Source: JAJDNH01 sp964552395
GTDB lineage: Bacteria; Acidobacteriota; Thermoanaerobaculia; Thermoanaerobaculales; Sulfomarinibacteraceae
DNA: 64,000 nt
Assembly: GCA_964552395.1 (NCBI GenBank)
Contig: CAZKGM010000002.1
Coordinates: forward strand, 124,001 to 188,000
Direction of reading: 5' to 3'
The number at the start of each line of letters is the position of its first letter. The first letter of the stretch is position 1. The notes under the pieces are model-generated. The model made no database searches. It worked only from the letters and a program-made list of their open reading frames with translations, and was not told the DNA's origin. This document shows positions 31,115 through 41,000 of the stretch, piece after piece. The position numbers and the translations under genes were made by a program.

Positions 31115-33289
31115 CTACTCTTCACCGGGCTCAGCTTTGTCATCGCCCGCCGACTCAGCCGTCGCCGCCTCCTCTGCTACCGCTGCCGTGGCCTCTGCCT
31201 CGGTGGCATCGGCCGGCGGTACACTCTCGGCGGTTTTCTTCTTCTTGGCGGCCGTCTTCCTGGGCTTCTTGGTGGCCGTCTTCTTTTCCTTTTCCTTTTC
31301 CTTTGCCTTCGCCTTTACCTTTGCCTTCGGCTTCGGCTTCTCGGCCTCGACCTCCCCCACCGCTGCCGCTTCCTCGGCCACCTTCGACTCTGGTTCCTCG
31401 GCAGCGATCTCCGGTGCCTCAGCCGCCACCTCTGCAGGCTCAGCCTCTGCGGGTGCAGCTCCTGCAGCTTCCGATGTGGGCTCCTCGGCCGCGGCTTCCG
31501 TGACCTCGGTTTGGAGGGCCTCGGCAGCCTCTTCCGCTACGTCCGGCTGCGGCTCGACGACCTCATCATCTGCAACAAGCAGGCCAGATGCCTTCAGCGC
31601 CGCGGCCATGGCTGTGTCTCCTCCTGCGGTTGGCAAAGCGGCCGACTCTGCCCTCTCCTCCTCAGCTCCATCTTGGGGAACTCCGTGCATCGACAGCCCG
31701 ATCCTGTTCTCGTTCCAGTCAATACGCAGGATGCGGCAGCGGACGCTCTGGCCGGGGGAGAACATCTCGTGCAGGCTCAGCCCGCCGTCTCGATCGATCT
31801 CCGAGATGTGGCACAGGCCTTCGACACCGGGAGACAACTCGATGAAGACCCCGAAATCAGTGATGTTGGTGACGGCGCCAGTGGTGATGTCACCAACCCC
31901 GTGGGCGTTGGCGTACTCCTCCCACTCGTTCGGCAACAGCTCCTTCATGGAAAGAGAGATCCGCTGGTTGACCACGTCGATAGCCGTGATAATGGCCTCG
32001 ACCTCCAGACCCTTCTGCACCACTTCCGAGGGGTGGTTGATCCGCCGTGTCCAGGACATGTCGGAGATGTGCACCAAACCGTCAACGCCGGGCACGATCT
32101 CCACGAACGCGCCAAAGTCCGTCAGGTTCCGCACCGTGCCCTTGATCCGACTCCCCACCTGGTACTTCTCTGCGACCTCTTCCCACGGGTTGGGCTCGGT
32201 GGCCCGAAGCGACAGCGACAGCCGACGCTTGTCGGGCTCGACCTCGGAAACCACAACCTCCACCTCCTGGCCGATGTCGAGCACCGAACGCGGGTTCTTG
32301 ATCTTCTTGGTCCACGACATCTCGCTGACGTGAATGAGCCCCTCAACGCCTTCCTCCAACTCCACGAAGGCGCCGTAGTCGACAACACTCACGACCTTCC
32401 CGCCGATGCGCTTGCCGACCGGGTACTTCTCTGGCACCAGAGCCCACGGATCTTCAAACCGCTGCTTGTACCCCAGTGATACGCGCTCGCGCTCACGTTC
32501 GAACCGAAGCACGACCACATCCACTTCATCTCCGACGTTGAAGTACTCGCTGGGATGTCCTACGCGGCCCCACGAGATGTCCGTGATGTGCAACAACCCG
32601 TCGAGGCCCCCGAGATCGATGAAGACTCCGTAGTCCGTGATGTTCTTGATGACGCCGGTAACCAGCTTGCCCTCTTCCAGCTCCTCCATCGTGGCGCGTT
32701 TGGCTTCGCTCTGTTCTTCCTCGAGAATCGCCTTGCGTGAAAGAACCACATTCGAGCGCCGCCGATCGAAGCTGATGATCTTGGCCTCGATCTCGTCCCC
32801 GATGTAATCCTCGAGCCGCCGGTTCACCCTCAGATCCACCAGTGATCCCGGCAGGAACGCCCGAACACCGATGTCTACAGACAGGCCGCCCTTGACTCGT
32901 TCGACGACCTTCCCATCGACCGACGTGCCGTTCCGAAATGCCTGCTCGATGGTGTTCCAGATCTTGAGTTTGGCGGCACGCTCGCGGGACAAACGGAGAA
33001 CACCTTCCATCTCGTCCATCCGTTCGATGTAGACATCGATCTCGTCGCCGATGGCGACATCGAGCCCTCCGCCTTCCTTGTCCCTGCACTCGCTCAACGG
33101 GATGACGCCCTCGGACTTGAATCCGACGTCCACCATCACGTCGTCGTTGGTCACCGCAACAACCGTGCCTCGCACGACCTCGCCTTCGCGAAGCTGCTGC
33201 ATCGTGGATTCCACCAGCTCCGCCATCGAGAACTGCTCGGTGCCCTCCGTGCTGTCGTCGTTTCCGTTTTTCCCGGGGTCCGTGTTCAA
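31115..33289 (-). CDS. rpsA: ribosomal protein S1 with H1-like C-terminal tail
   Basis: A 724-aa protein with six S1 RNA-binding domains (about residues 36-105, 122-190, 207-277, 294-364, 381-451 and 468-537), as in E. coli S1 (557 aa). Domains 3-6 show the canonical 'GxVxxxxDxGxFVxL' core with GLIHVSEMSW-type motifs. After residue 540 comes an extra tail of about 185 residues: Ala/Glu-rich, then a lysine-rich block at 651-688 (KPKPKAKVKAKAKEKEKEKK and further KKPRKTAAKKKK), then an acidic end. The tail looks like histone H1 C-termini and should be disordered. cmk is directly upstream with an ATGA overlap, and HU/IHF is downstream, the classical arrangement. Confidence 0.95.
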   Translation of the reverse strand: MNTDPGKNGNDDSTEGTEQFSMAELVESTMQQLREGEVVRGTVVAVTNDDVMVDVGFKSEGVIPLSECRDKEGGGLDVAIGDEIDVYIERMDEMEGVLRLSRERAAKLKIWNTIEQAFRNGTSVDGKVVERVKGGLSVDIGVRAFLPGSLVDLRVNRRLEDYIGDEIEAKIISFDRRRSNVVLSRKAILEEEQSEAKRATMEELEEGKLVTGVIKNITDYGVFIDLGGLDGLLHITDISWGRVGHPSEYFNVGDEVDVVVLRFERERERVSLGYKQRFEDPWALVPEKYPVGKRIGGKVVSVVDYGAFVELEEGVEGLIHVSEMSWTKKIKNPRSVLDIGQEVEVVVSEVEPDKRRLSLSLRATEPNPWEEVAEKYQVGSRIKGTVRNLTDFGAFVEIVPGVDGLVHISDMSWTRRINHPSEVVQKGLEVEAIITAIDVVNQRISLSMKELLPNEWEEYANAHGVGDITTGAVTNITDFGVFIELSPGVEGLCHISEIDRDGGLSLHEMFSPGQSVRCRILRIDWNENRIGLSMHGVPQDGAEEERAESAALPTAGGDTAMAAALKASGLLVADDEVVEPQPDVAEEAAEALQTEVTEAAAEEPTSEAAGAAPAEAEPAEVAAEAPEIAAEEPESKVAEEAAAVGEVEAEKPKPKAKVKAKAKEKEKEKKTATKKPRKTAAKKKKTAESVPPADATEAEATAAVAEEAATAESAGDDKAEPGEE
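31226..31340. repeat. low-complexity repeat coding the lysine-rich tail of S1
   Basis: The plus strand shows imperfect hexamer repeats, TTTTCC three times in a row at about 31285-31302, then variants CTTTGC, CTTCGC, CTTTAC and CTTCGG. Read on the minus strand they encode alternating Lys-Glu and Lys-Ala pairs. Such tracts can change length by slippage while keeping the frame, since the unit is six bases. Confidence 0.7.
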
Positions 33290-34089
33290 AACCGTTCCTC
33301 CTCCGCTGGCAGACGGGAGCCGTGCGCCAATCTGCCATGATTTCGTGACTTTACGGCGTCGCCGCCACTTGTGTCAAGGGGCGTCTCGCGGCGCCGCTCG
33401 AGCTCCTTCAGAATGCGCTCGACCACTGCCTCCGGTGTGAGCGACGTGCTGTCAATGACCACGGAACCGCGAGCTACCTGAAGCGGCGAGTCCGTCCGCG
33501 AGCTGTCCTGCAGGTCGCGTCTCCTCTGGGATTCGAGGACCTCGGCCTGGGCGGTGTCTACGCCGCGTTGGGTCAGCTCGGCATACCGACGACGTGCACG
33601 CTCCTCTGAGGTTGCCGTCAAGAACACTTTGAGATCGGCGTTCGGAAGGACGACTGAGCCGATGTCCCGGCCTTCCATCACGCCTCCTGCCCTTGCAGCC
33701 ATCTGCCGCTGAAGCGGCACCAGAGCCTTGCGCACCGTGCTCACGGCAGAGACTGCGGACGCCAGATCTGAGGCCTCCGGGGTCCTCAGCTCCTCACTCA
33801 CGTCATTCCCATCGATGAGAACCCGAAACCCCTCCTCGCCGGGTCGGAAATCCAGCTTGTGCCGAATGACCAGTGCCTCCAGACGAGGACCCGCCTCGTC
33901 CGAGTACGGCGGCAGAAGTCCCTGCCGCTTCGCCAGCAGACCGACCGCTCGATACATGGCTCCCGTGTCCAGGTATGGCACACCCAAGCGTTCGGCGAGC
34001 AAGCGGGCAATAGTCGACTTGCCGGCACCGGCGGGACCATCGATGGCGATGAGGATGGGTGACTTGTTGGTGTCGCGCGAGTGGGTCAC
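33286..34089 (-). CDS. cmk: cytidylate kinase
   Basis: A 267-aa CMP/dCMP kinase. The P-loop is IDGPAGAGKST (residues 16-26), followed by PYLDTGAMYRAVGLLA, the CMP-binding insert, MEGRDIGSVVLPNADLKVFL and the lid ERARRRYAEL. The usual family length is about 220-230 aa; the last 35 residues are an extra polar tail. It recycles CMP released from CMP-KDO and from RNA decay. It starts with GTG at 34089, with GGAAGGA upstream. The stop overlaps the rpsA start. Confidence 0.94.
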   Translation of the reverse strand: MTHSRDTNKSPILIAIDGPAGAGKSTIARLLAERLGVPYLDTGAMYRAVGLLAKRQGLLPPYSDEAGPRLEALVIRHKLDFRPGEEGFRVLIDGNDVSEELRTPEASDLASAVSAVSTVRKALVPLQRQMAARAGGVMEGRDIGSVVLPNADLKVFLTATSEERARRRYAELTQRGVDTAQAEVLESQRRRDLQDSSRTDSPLQVARGSVVIDSTSLTPEAVVERILKELERRRETPLDTSGGDAVKSRNHGRLAHGSRLPAEEERF

Positions 34090-34130
34090 AGAGTCCGTTA
34101 TTTCCTTCCCCGAGATTGCCCGGGAGCGTC

Positions 34131-34158
34131 ATTGTACCCGAACCTCTCGACAAGTCCA
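34131..34158 (-). promoter_or_regulatory. probable promoter of the cmk-rpsA-HU series
   Basis: On the minus strand TGGACT (34153-34158) is followed after 16 bases by TACAAT (34131-34136), four and five consensus matches. The predicted leader to the cmk start is about 35 nt. Confidence 0.45.
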
Positions 34159-34316
34159 TCCTCAAGAGCCGCGCCCAGCGTGTGACAGGCGCCCGGCCTA
34201 TTGGTGCGAGGGTCGACCGGCTCATTCGGTCGCGACCCGCAACCGTCGCTTCGGCCATGTTGCCCCGCAGCCGCCGGAGTACATCCGCTTCCTCCACCTC
34301 TGCTACCCTTACCTCC

Positions 34317-35924
34317 GTGAGACCAGCTCGCAAGTTCTCGCGCGAGTCGTTGCTCGCCGCCGAAGGAAGACGGCTTCGGCCAAGCCGGCATGGGCGGCTC
34401 CTGGTTGGAGTCGGATACCCGAGCTCGTACCACGTGGCCCTCTCGTCGCTCGCCTTCCAGTGGCTCGTCGAGCTCTCCTCCCGGGTCGACGACGTTGGAG
34501 TCGAGAGGTTCGTCGTGGAGGAGGGGCTGAGCGGATTGACGCTCGAGTCGGGCACTTCTCTCGGGAACCTGAACATCCTCGCGTACTCCTGCTCCTTCGA
34601 GCTTGATGCGGCCAACATTATCCGATCTCTGGCCGCGGCCGGGATACCGGCGCGGCGCGATGAAAGAACCGACGGCTATCCCCTGATCGTCGTCGGCGGG
34701 GCCGTTGCCTCGATCAACCCGCTGCCCCTCTCCCCGGTTGTCGACGTGTTCTGTCTCGGATCCGCCGAGCTGATGTGGCCGCAGCTACTCAACCTCTCGA
34801 TGACAGCTCCAAGTCGTGAGGCACTTCTCGCCGATCTCGCGGGCCGTGACGGTTATCTCGTGCCCCTCCACCATCTCGATAGTAGCGGACGTCCACGCCA
34901 TCGCTTGCGCCGCCTGGAGAAGCGTGGCGCGGCGATGGCAGATCCCGAGCTCCTCCCGTCCTCGCACATCGTGACTCCGAATACCGAGTACGGCCGACGT
35001 GGACTGATCGAGATGTCCCGCGGCTGTCCGGAGAAGTGCCGCTACTGCTGGGTCAGCTACAACTATGGCCGCCTTAGAGCCTACCCCACTCAGGGAATCC
35101 TCCGGCGAGTTGAGGAGCTTGCCGAGATCACGGACCGCATCGGCTTTGTCGCCACTGCCGTTGGCGACCACCCCGACCTAGCGGCCATTCTCGGGCACTG
35201 CCGCTCACGGGGGCTGAACGTGGCTCTCTCGTCATTGCGCATTCCGGCCTTGGTCCCCGAGGTTCTCGAACCGTTGGCAGACTCCGGAGCCCGCTCGGTG
35301 ACGATCGCTCCGGAAACTGGCAGCGACGATCTACGGCAATGTCTGGGCAAGCCCATCGGCAACGAGAAGATCCTGACGGCTGTCGAGAACGCACAGCGGT
35401 GCGGGATCGAGAACCTCAAGATGTACTTCATCATCGGTTTGCCAGGTGAAACGGATGAGGACGTACAGAGCATCACAACGCTCGTGCGCCGGGCATCTGC
35501 GATCATGATCGCTCATGGTCGTGGGCGTGGCAGGGTCGGGACCCTCCACGTCGGCCTCAACATCCTTGTCCCGAAACCCTATACCCCGTACCACGCCGAG
35601 CCGATGCTCGGACATCGCGAGGCGAGGCGACGTCTCGCGCTCGTCGAGCAGGGCCTCAACGGAATCCCCAATTTGCGATTCGATCGTCCTCCCTATCGGC
35701 AGTCGCTGTGGCAAGGGTTTCTCAGCCGAGCCGGGGTCGAGGCATACCCCTCCCTCGTTGCGGTCGCCAGTGGCAAGCCGCTCGGTTCCGTACTGCGTGG
35801 AATCGGGGATCAGATCGACCGTACATCGGCAATCGCGGAGGGTAAAGAAGCGCCTTGGCACTTCATCTCATCCGCCCCCTGTCACGAAAGCCCGACCTAC
35901 CTGCCGAAACCGCCGGAGAGGTAG
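34317..35924 (+). CDS. B12-binding-domain-type radical SAM protein
   Basis: About 535 aa. An N-terminal Rossmann-like domain of the cobalamin-binding type (residues 15-190) precedes the radical SAM core, whose cluster cysteines are C237, C241 and C244 in RGCPEKCRYCW. Later core motifs are TIAPETGSDDLRQCLGK and MYFIIGLPGETDEDV. The family resembles TIGR03960/YgiQ-like proteins of unknown substrate; the usual B12 motif DxHxxG is not evident, so cobalamin binding is unsure. I chose the GTG at 34317, matching the start of homology; the frame is open further upstream to 34059, into cmk on the other strand. No clear ribosome-binding site is seen. It stands alone on the plus strand. Confidence 0.85.
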   Translation: MRPARKFSRESLLAAEGRRLRPSRHGRLLVGVGYPSSYHVALSSLAFQWLVELSSRVDDVGVERFVVEEGLSGLTLESGTSLGNLNILAYSCSFELDAANIIRSLAAAGIPARRDERTDGYPLIVVGGAVASINPLPLSPVVDVFCLGSAELMWPQLLNLSMTAPSREALLADLAGRDGYLVPLHHLDSSGRPRHRLRRLEKRGAAMADPELLPSSHIVTPNTEYGRRGLIEMSRGCPEKCRYCWVSYNYGRLRAYPTQGILRRVEELAEITDRIGFVATAVGDHPDLAAILGHCRSRGLNVALSSLRIPALVPEVLEPLADSGARSVTIAPETGSDDLRQCLGKPIGNEKILTAVENAQRCGIENLKMYFIIGLPGETDEDVQSITTLVRRASAIMIAHGRGRGRVGTLHVGLNILVPKPYTPYHAEPMLGHREARRRLALVEQGLNGIPNLRFDRPPYRQSLWQGFLSRAGVEAYPSLVAVASGKPLGSVLRGIGDQIDRTSAIAEGKEAPWHFISSAPCHESPTYLPKPPER

Positions 35925-36544
35925 CCTCGCGGGTGTTCTGCCACTCCTGCCGCGGCCGCTATGCGGCCCGGCGAGGCTGCGTTGGTGATGACAACATGGC
36001 CGGACTCCGGTTCGCGCAGCAGCAGCACCGGGCGGTGCCACAGACCTGCCGCGAGGTGGTATGGATGGCCGGTGTAGAGCGTCATGATCCGAGAAACATA
36101 GCCGCGGGTCTCCCGGTACGGAGGCACTCCATGGTAGCTCGCGACCGCTCCCTCGCCCGCGTTGTAAGCGGCCAACGCCCGCGGCAGGTCACCCGCGAAA
36201 CGGTCTATGAGCCGTGCCAACTCGCGCACTCCCGCCCGTACGTTCTCCTCCGGGTCGAAGGGATCGCTCACATTGAGTCGTCGCGCAGTCTCCGGCATCA
36301 GCTGCATCAGTCCGAGGGCCCCGCGCCGGCTGACCGCCCGTGGGTCGTAGTCGGACTCCACCTTGACCAGCGCATGGACAAGCCGCGGGTCAATGCCCTG
36401 CTCCTGGCTGACGCGCGTCACGAGTTTCTTCAGGGGGTTGGGTGCGCCTTCATCCACGGGCTCCGGCGAAGCTGCGCCCGCCGTCGCGATCGCCAGGACC
36501 GCCACGATCCCACAGGCTCCAACCACTCGCGTGAACCAAGTCAT
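35897..36544 (-). CDS. lytic transglycosylase (SLT domain)
   Basis: A 215-aa secreted enzyme. A signal peptide (TRVVGACGIVAVLAIATAGA, residues 4-23) is followed by an SLT domain with the catalytic glutamate in VKVESDYDPRAVS, then GALGLMQLMPETARRL, DPEENVRAGVRELARL and ALAAYNAGEGAV. It cleaves peptidoglycan between MurNAc and GlcNAc, leaving 1,6-anhydro ends. The ATG at 36544 is right before the signal peptide. Its 3' end overlaps the convergent radical SAM gene by 28 bp. Confidence 0.93.
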   Translation of the reverse strand: MTWFTRVVGACGIVAVLAIATAGAASPEPVDEGAPNPLKKLVTRVSQEQGIDPRLVHALVKVESDYDPRAVSRRGALGLMQLMPETARRLNVSDPFDPEENVRAGVRELARLIDRFAGDLPRALAAYNAGEGAVASYHGVPPYRETRGYVSRIMTLYTGHPYHLAAGLWHRPVLLLREPESGHVVITNAASPGRIAAAAGVAEHPRGYLSGGFGR

Positions 36545-36605
36545 AACGGTACCATTATGCCAGATGCCTTGCGGAACTGCGATAACGACCGCGTTTGGAG
36601 GCAGG

Positions 36606-38024
36606 ATGAAGCCCGACAGGAACGATTCCAGAGTCCGTCCCTTCATCGAGCTGATGGAGCTCTCAGGTGCCTCGGGTACCGCAATCGACACCTTCCTGCT
36701 TCACCTGAACCGGCTGCTGGATGGAGAAAGTGGCGTCATGCCCCGCCACCACATCTCGCCGATCGAGAGCCTGCCGGACGCTGACAGATTCGAGTCCTAC
36801 GGAGGAGCAGGCCGCCGGGCTCTCGCTCGAACCGTGGTGATCAAGCTCAACGGCGGGCTCGGCACCAGCATGGGGCTCGAGAAGGCGAAGTCCCTTCTCA
36901 AGGTCAGGGGAGACTGCACCTTCCTGGACCTGATTGCGCAGCAGGTGCTCGCGCTGCGACGGCGCATCGGCGTCGATGTTCCACTTCTCCTGATGAACAG
37001 CTTCCGAACGGAGGAAGACTCGCTTCGACTGCTGGCGGACTACCCGGACCTTGCAGTGCGCGGCCTACCGCTTTCGTTCCTCCAGAACCGCGTCCCCAGG
37101 GTACGGGAGGACGGGCTCACCCCGGCTCACGATCCGTCCGACCCCGACCGCGGATGGTGCCCCCCAGGACATGGCGACCTCTATTCATCGCTGCTCAGCT
37201 CGGGGATCCTCGGTTCCCTGCTCGACCACGGATACGAGTTCGCGTTCGTATCCAATGCTGACAACCTCGGGGCCTCGCTGGACAACGGTTTGCTCGGGTA
37301 TATGGAACAGACGGGCGCGACCTTCGTTATCGAGGCGGCCGACCGGACATCGGCCGACCGGAAGGGAGGCCATCTGTGCCTGCTGCGGGATGGCCGACTC
37401 GCCCTGCGTGAGTCCGCACAGGCGCCACCGGAAGAGCTCGAGGAGTTTCAGGACATCATGGTCTTCCGCTACTTCAATACCAACAACATCTGGCTCCACC
37501 TCCCCACTCTTGCGGCACTGCTGCGAAACCACAACGGTGTTCTGCCTCTGGCCACCATCGTCAACCGCAAGACCCTTGACCCCAGAGATCCGGGGAGCCC
37601 CCCGGTCATTCAGCTGGAGACGGCCCTGGGTGCAGCAGCCTCTCTGTTCTCTCACGCCGCCGCCGTACGGGTCTCGAGAAGCCGATTCTCCCCCGTGAAG
37701 ACGACGAACGACCTTCTCGGAGTCCGTTCGGATGCCTATCAGCTGACGCCGGAGGGTCATGTCGTCCTCGACTCCAGCCGCCGTCAGCCGCCAACGATCC
37801 GCCTCGACCCGCGCTTCTTCAAGCTGGTGGAGAGCTTCGAGGAACGGTTCCCTCACGGCCCTCCGTCGCTCGTGGCCTGCGACAGTCTCGAGGTGCTCGG
37901 AGACGTTCGGTTCGCAGATGGGGTCATCGTTCGTGGCGCCGCTGTAGTCGAGGGAGGAGATGAGGCTCGTATCATCCCCTGCGGCACCGTCATCGAGGGT
38001 GTCTTTCACCCCCAGCAGGAGTGA
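36606..38024 (+). CDS. UTP-glucose-1-phosphate uridylyltransferase, UGP2 type
   Basis: A 472-aa enzyme of the UDPGP family found mainly in eukaryotes and some bacteria, not the GalU family. The nucleotide-binding loop is VVIKLNGGLGTSMGLEKAKS (about residues 77-96); other family motifs are PLLLMNSFRTEEDSL, WCPPGHGDLYSSL, FVSNADNLGA and YFNTNNIWLHL. It makes UDP-glucose for glycans, LPS sugars or glycogen. I chose the ATG at 36606 since GGAGG lies four bases upstream. The C-terminal left-handed helix domain (LGDVRFADGVIVRGA) is present. Its 3' end overlaps the convergent kinase gene by 35 bp. Confidence 0.93.
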   Translation: MKPDRNDSRVRPFIELMELSGASGTAIDTFLLHLNRLLDGESGVMPRHHISPIESLPDADRFESYGGAGRRALARTVVIKLNGGLGTSMGLEKAKSLLKVRGDCTFLDLIAQQVLALRRRIGVDVPLLLMNSFRTEEDSLRLLADYPDLAVRGLPLSFLQNRVPRVREDGLTPAHDPSDPDRGWCPPGHGDLYSSLLSSGILGSLLDHGYEFAFVSNADNLGASLDNGLLGYMEQTGATFVIEAADRTSADRKGGHLCLLRDGRLALRESAQAPPEELEEFQDIMVFRYFNTNNIWLHLPTLAALLRNHNGVLPLATIVNRKTLDPRDPGSPPVIQLETALGAAASLFSHAAAVRVSRSRFSPVKTTNDLLGVRSDAYQLTPEGHVVLDSSRRQPPTIRLDPRFFKLVESFEERFPHGPPSLVACDSLEVLGDVRFADGVIVRGAAVVEGGDEARIIPCGTVIEGVFHPQQE

Positions 38025-41000
38025 CGAGCGGTCCGTTGCCGAGAGCCTCACGCACCTTGCGCGCCAGGGTGTCCCTGCCGAACGGCTTGGTCAGGAAGGT
38101 CATGCCCTCCTTTCTGATGAAGCCCTCGTGAACCACATTCTCGGCGTAGCCGGTGGTAAACAGGAAACGCAAACCTGGCCACTTGGATTCGGCTGCCTCG
38201 AGAAGCTCCTGGCCACCCATTCGGGGCATGACAATATCCGAGATGACAAGCCCAACGCGGCCCTCACAGTCCCTGAGCACTTGCATCGCCGAAACCCCGT
38301 CCTCTGCGCTGAGGACGGCGTAGCCGAGGTCCCTGAGAAGGCCGACCATGACCTCGCGGACGCCCGGGTCGTCCTCCACCACCAACAAAGTCTCACTTCC
38401 GCCCTCGATTGGCGCATGGATCTTGCTTCCGATATCGATCGCCCGCCGCTCGACCTCCGGCAGGTAGACCTTGAACGTCGTGCCCTTGCCGGGCTCGCTA
38501 TAGGGATGGATCATACCCTCGTGCTGCTTGACAATACCGTAGACGGTGGCGAGCCCGAGCCCGGTCCCCTCCGCCGCGGGCTTGGTTGTGAAGAACGGCT
38601 CGAAGATGTGCTCGATGGTATCGTGGTCCATGCCGTGGCCCGTGTCGGACACCGTCAGTAGGACGTACCGCCCTTCGGTTGCCCATGGGTGGGTCGCTAC
38701 GAACTCACCGTTGACGAGGACGTTCTCCGTTTCGAACGTAATGGAGCCGCCGTTAGGCATCGCATCACGTGCGTTGATGCACAAGTTGAGCAGGATCTGC
38801 TCGATTTGGCTGGGGTCGGCGGCAACCGCACCCAGGCTGTGCCCCTCGATGAAGTCGAGCACAATAGACTCCGGCAGAACCCGCCGCAGCGTCGGGAGGA
38901 AGCCTTCCACCAGCATGTTCAGGTCGACCTGAACCGGTGCGATGACCTGGCGGCGGGCAAAGGCCAGCAGGTGACGGGTCAGCGCCGCGGCGCGCTCCGC
39001 AGCATCGTGGATCAGCACCACGTGCCGGAGCTGCTCTCGCATCAGCTCGCCCTCACCCAGCAGGCGATCCGTTGATCCGTGGATCGTCATCAGCAGGTTG
39101 TTGAAGTCGTGGGCGATTCCTCCCGCCAGCTGACCGATGGCCTCCATCTTCCGGGCTGTCAGCAGCTGTGCCTCGGCATCACGCCGGTGGAGGGCGGCGC
39201 CGAGCAAGCTAGCCGCGAGCCGCAGGGCCTCGATCTCGGGCAGGGACCACGTGCGCGCCCTCTGGCACTCGTCGAATCCCATGAAGCCCCAGAGACGATC
39301 ACGAATGAACACCGGAACCGCGGCAACCGAGCGAATCCCCCTCCCCTCGAAGAACTCGCGAGGCGCGGGCGGAAATGTGTCGACCGACCCGTACGCCGGC
39401 TCCCGTCGCTCAAACTGCTCGATCCAAGATCCCAGTCCTATCGTATCCAGGTCAAGCGCCATCAGCTCGATGTCGCCTCGCTGCGAGGGGATGCCATCCG
39501 CTGCCCACTCGGTACGCTCTGTTGCCAGGACACGCCCGTCCGCGGAGCGGTGAATCTCGAAGAACGTGACCCGGTCCACCTCCAGGGCGCGGCCCAGACG
39601 GCCGAGAACATCGTCAAGCACTCCTTGGGGCTCCTCGCATTCGAGGAACCGGCTCCCCGCATAGGTCACCGCGGACAGGACCGCATCCCGGCGCGTGAGG
39701 GACTCCTCGGCAAGCCGGCGGGCCGTCTCGTCCTGAATGATGGCGACTCCACCCAGAACCTCGCCCGCATCGCCGAACAGCGGTCTGCTCCGCAACTGGA
39801 TGAACACCGTCTTCGATCCGGTGGTCGGCCGATACCACCCCTCGTAGAAGGCTTCCTCACCCTTCAGAGCGGCTTCCAGAGCCGGCGCGATTCGACTGTC
39901 CTCAATCGACGTCAGGTCGAAGCCGGTGAGGCGCTCGGGCCGGGAGCCCAGTATCTCCGCCAGCCGCTCGTTGAACGACGTGATCCGGCCTCGTCGGTCG
40001 AACTGGAAGATACCTGCCGGTGAGCCCTGAAAGACAAGGCGGTGCTGCCGCTCACTGTTCCTGAGGGCGTCGATAGCTTCATGGTGGCCAATGGCCCGCG
40101 CGATCTCCCGCGCCACGTGAACCATGACGGTTCTGTCACGATCGTCCAAGCGGGCGCCATCGTAGGTCTGCACGACGAGCACGCCAACAGTCTCCCCCGC
40201 CACCTGCAACGGAACACCGAGCCAGTCGACGGAGTTTGCCCCTACCAGCTCCACCTCTCCCGACTCGCACAGAGCCCGGAAGGTGGCGGGATCGGCCAGC
40301 AACGGCTCGCCGGTGCGTAGCACGTAGCCGGTCAGCGTCTTGTCCGGCGGCCTCGGGCCGGGTGGTTCGGGATCGCTCTCATCACGGTAAAACGGGAAGC
40401 TGATGAGGCCGGTTTCCCGATCGAGGAGCGCAATGTAGAAGTTGCGGCTGTCGACGACCCTGGCGACGGCCCGATGCACGGAGGCGAAAAAGGTCTCGAG
40501 ATCCATGGAGCTGACGGCGGCTTCGGAGATCTCGTAGGCCACCGAGCGTACCTCCTCCGTGTACCTGAGCTCTGTGATGTCGGAGACGAGGCCTACGGCC
40601 GTCGCCCCCCGAACATCTGGTGCTACCGGCTCGAGGCGAACATCCAGCCAGCGCATGCCGAGCTTCGGGTGCCTGTACGCAACGGTGGCGTGCGCACCGT
40701 GCCAGCTCGACGCGACCTCACCGTCCACGGCCGCGTCCGGCATGATCTTGTGGCGGTCTGAAGGATCGATGAGGTCCGCGAACCTCCGCCCCATGACGGC
40801 TTGAGGGTCGAGCCCAAAAACAGCCTCAAACGACCGGTTCACGAACTCGATATTGCCGTCCGAGAGGAGAACGAACGCCTCCGGGATCGTCTCCACGAGG
40901 AGTTGATAGCGGCCGACGGCCTCCCGCAGGTGTTTCTGTAGCCGGTCCATCTCTCTGGAGTCGCTCCGCTGGCGCCCGACGAGGAAGTCCGTCGTGATCA

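Noticed and set aside
31226..31340. Short tandem repeats as a CRISPR-like array
   Set aside because: The repeats are direct hexamers inside a coding frame, without spacers.
31091..32479. Plus-strand frame of 462 codons, Leu/Arg/Gly-rich
   Set aside because: Antisense of the S1 gene; the apparent membrane-like start is the complement of the Lys/Glu repeat tail.
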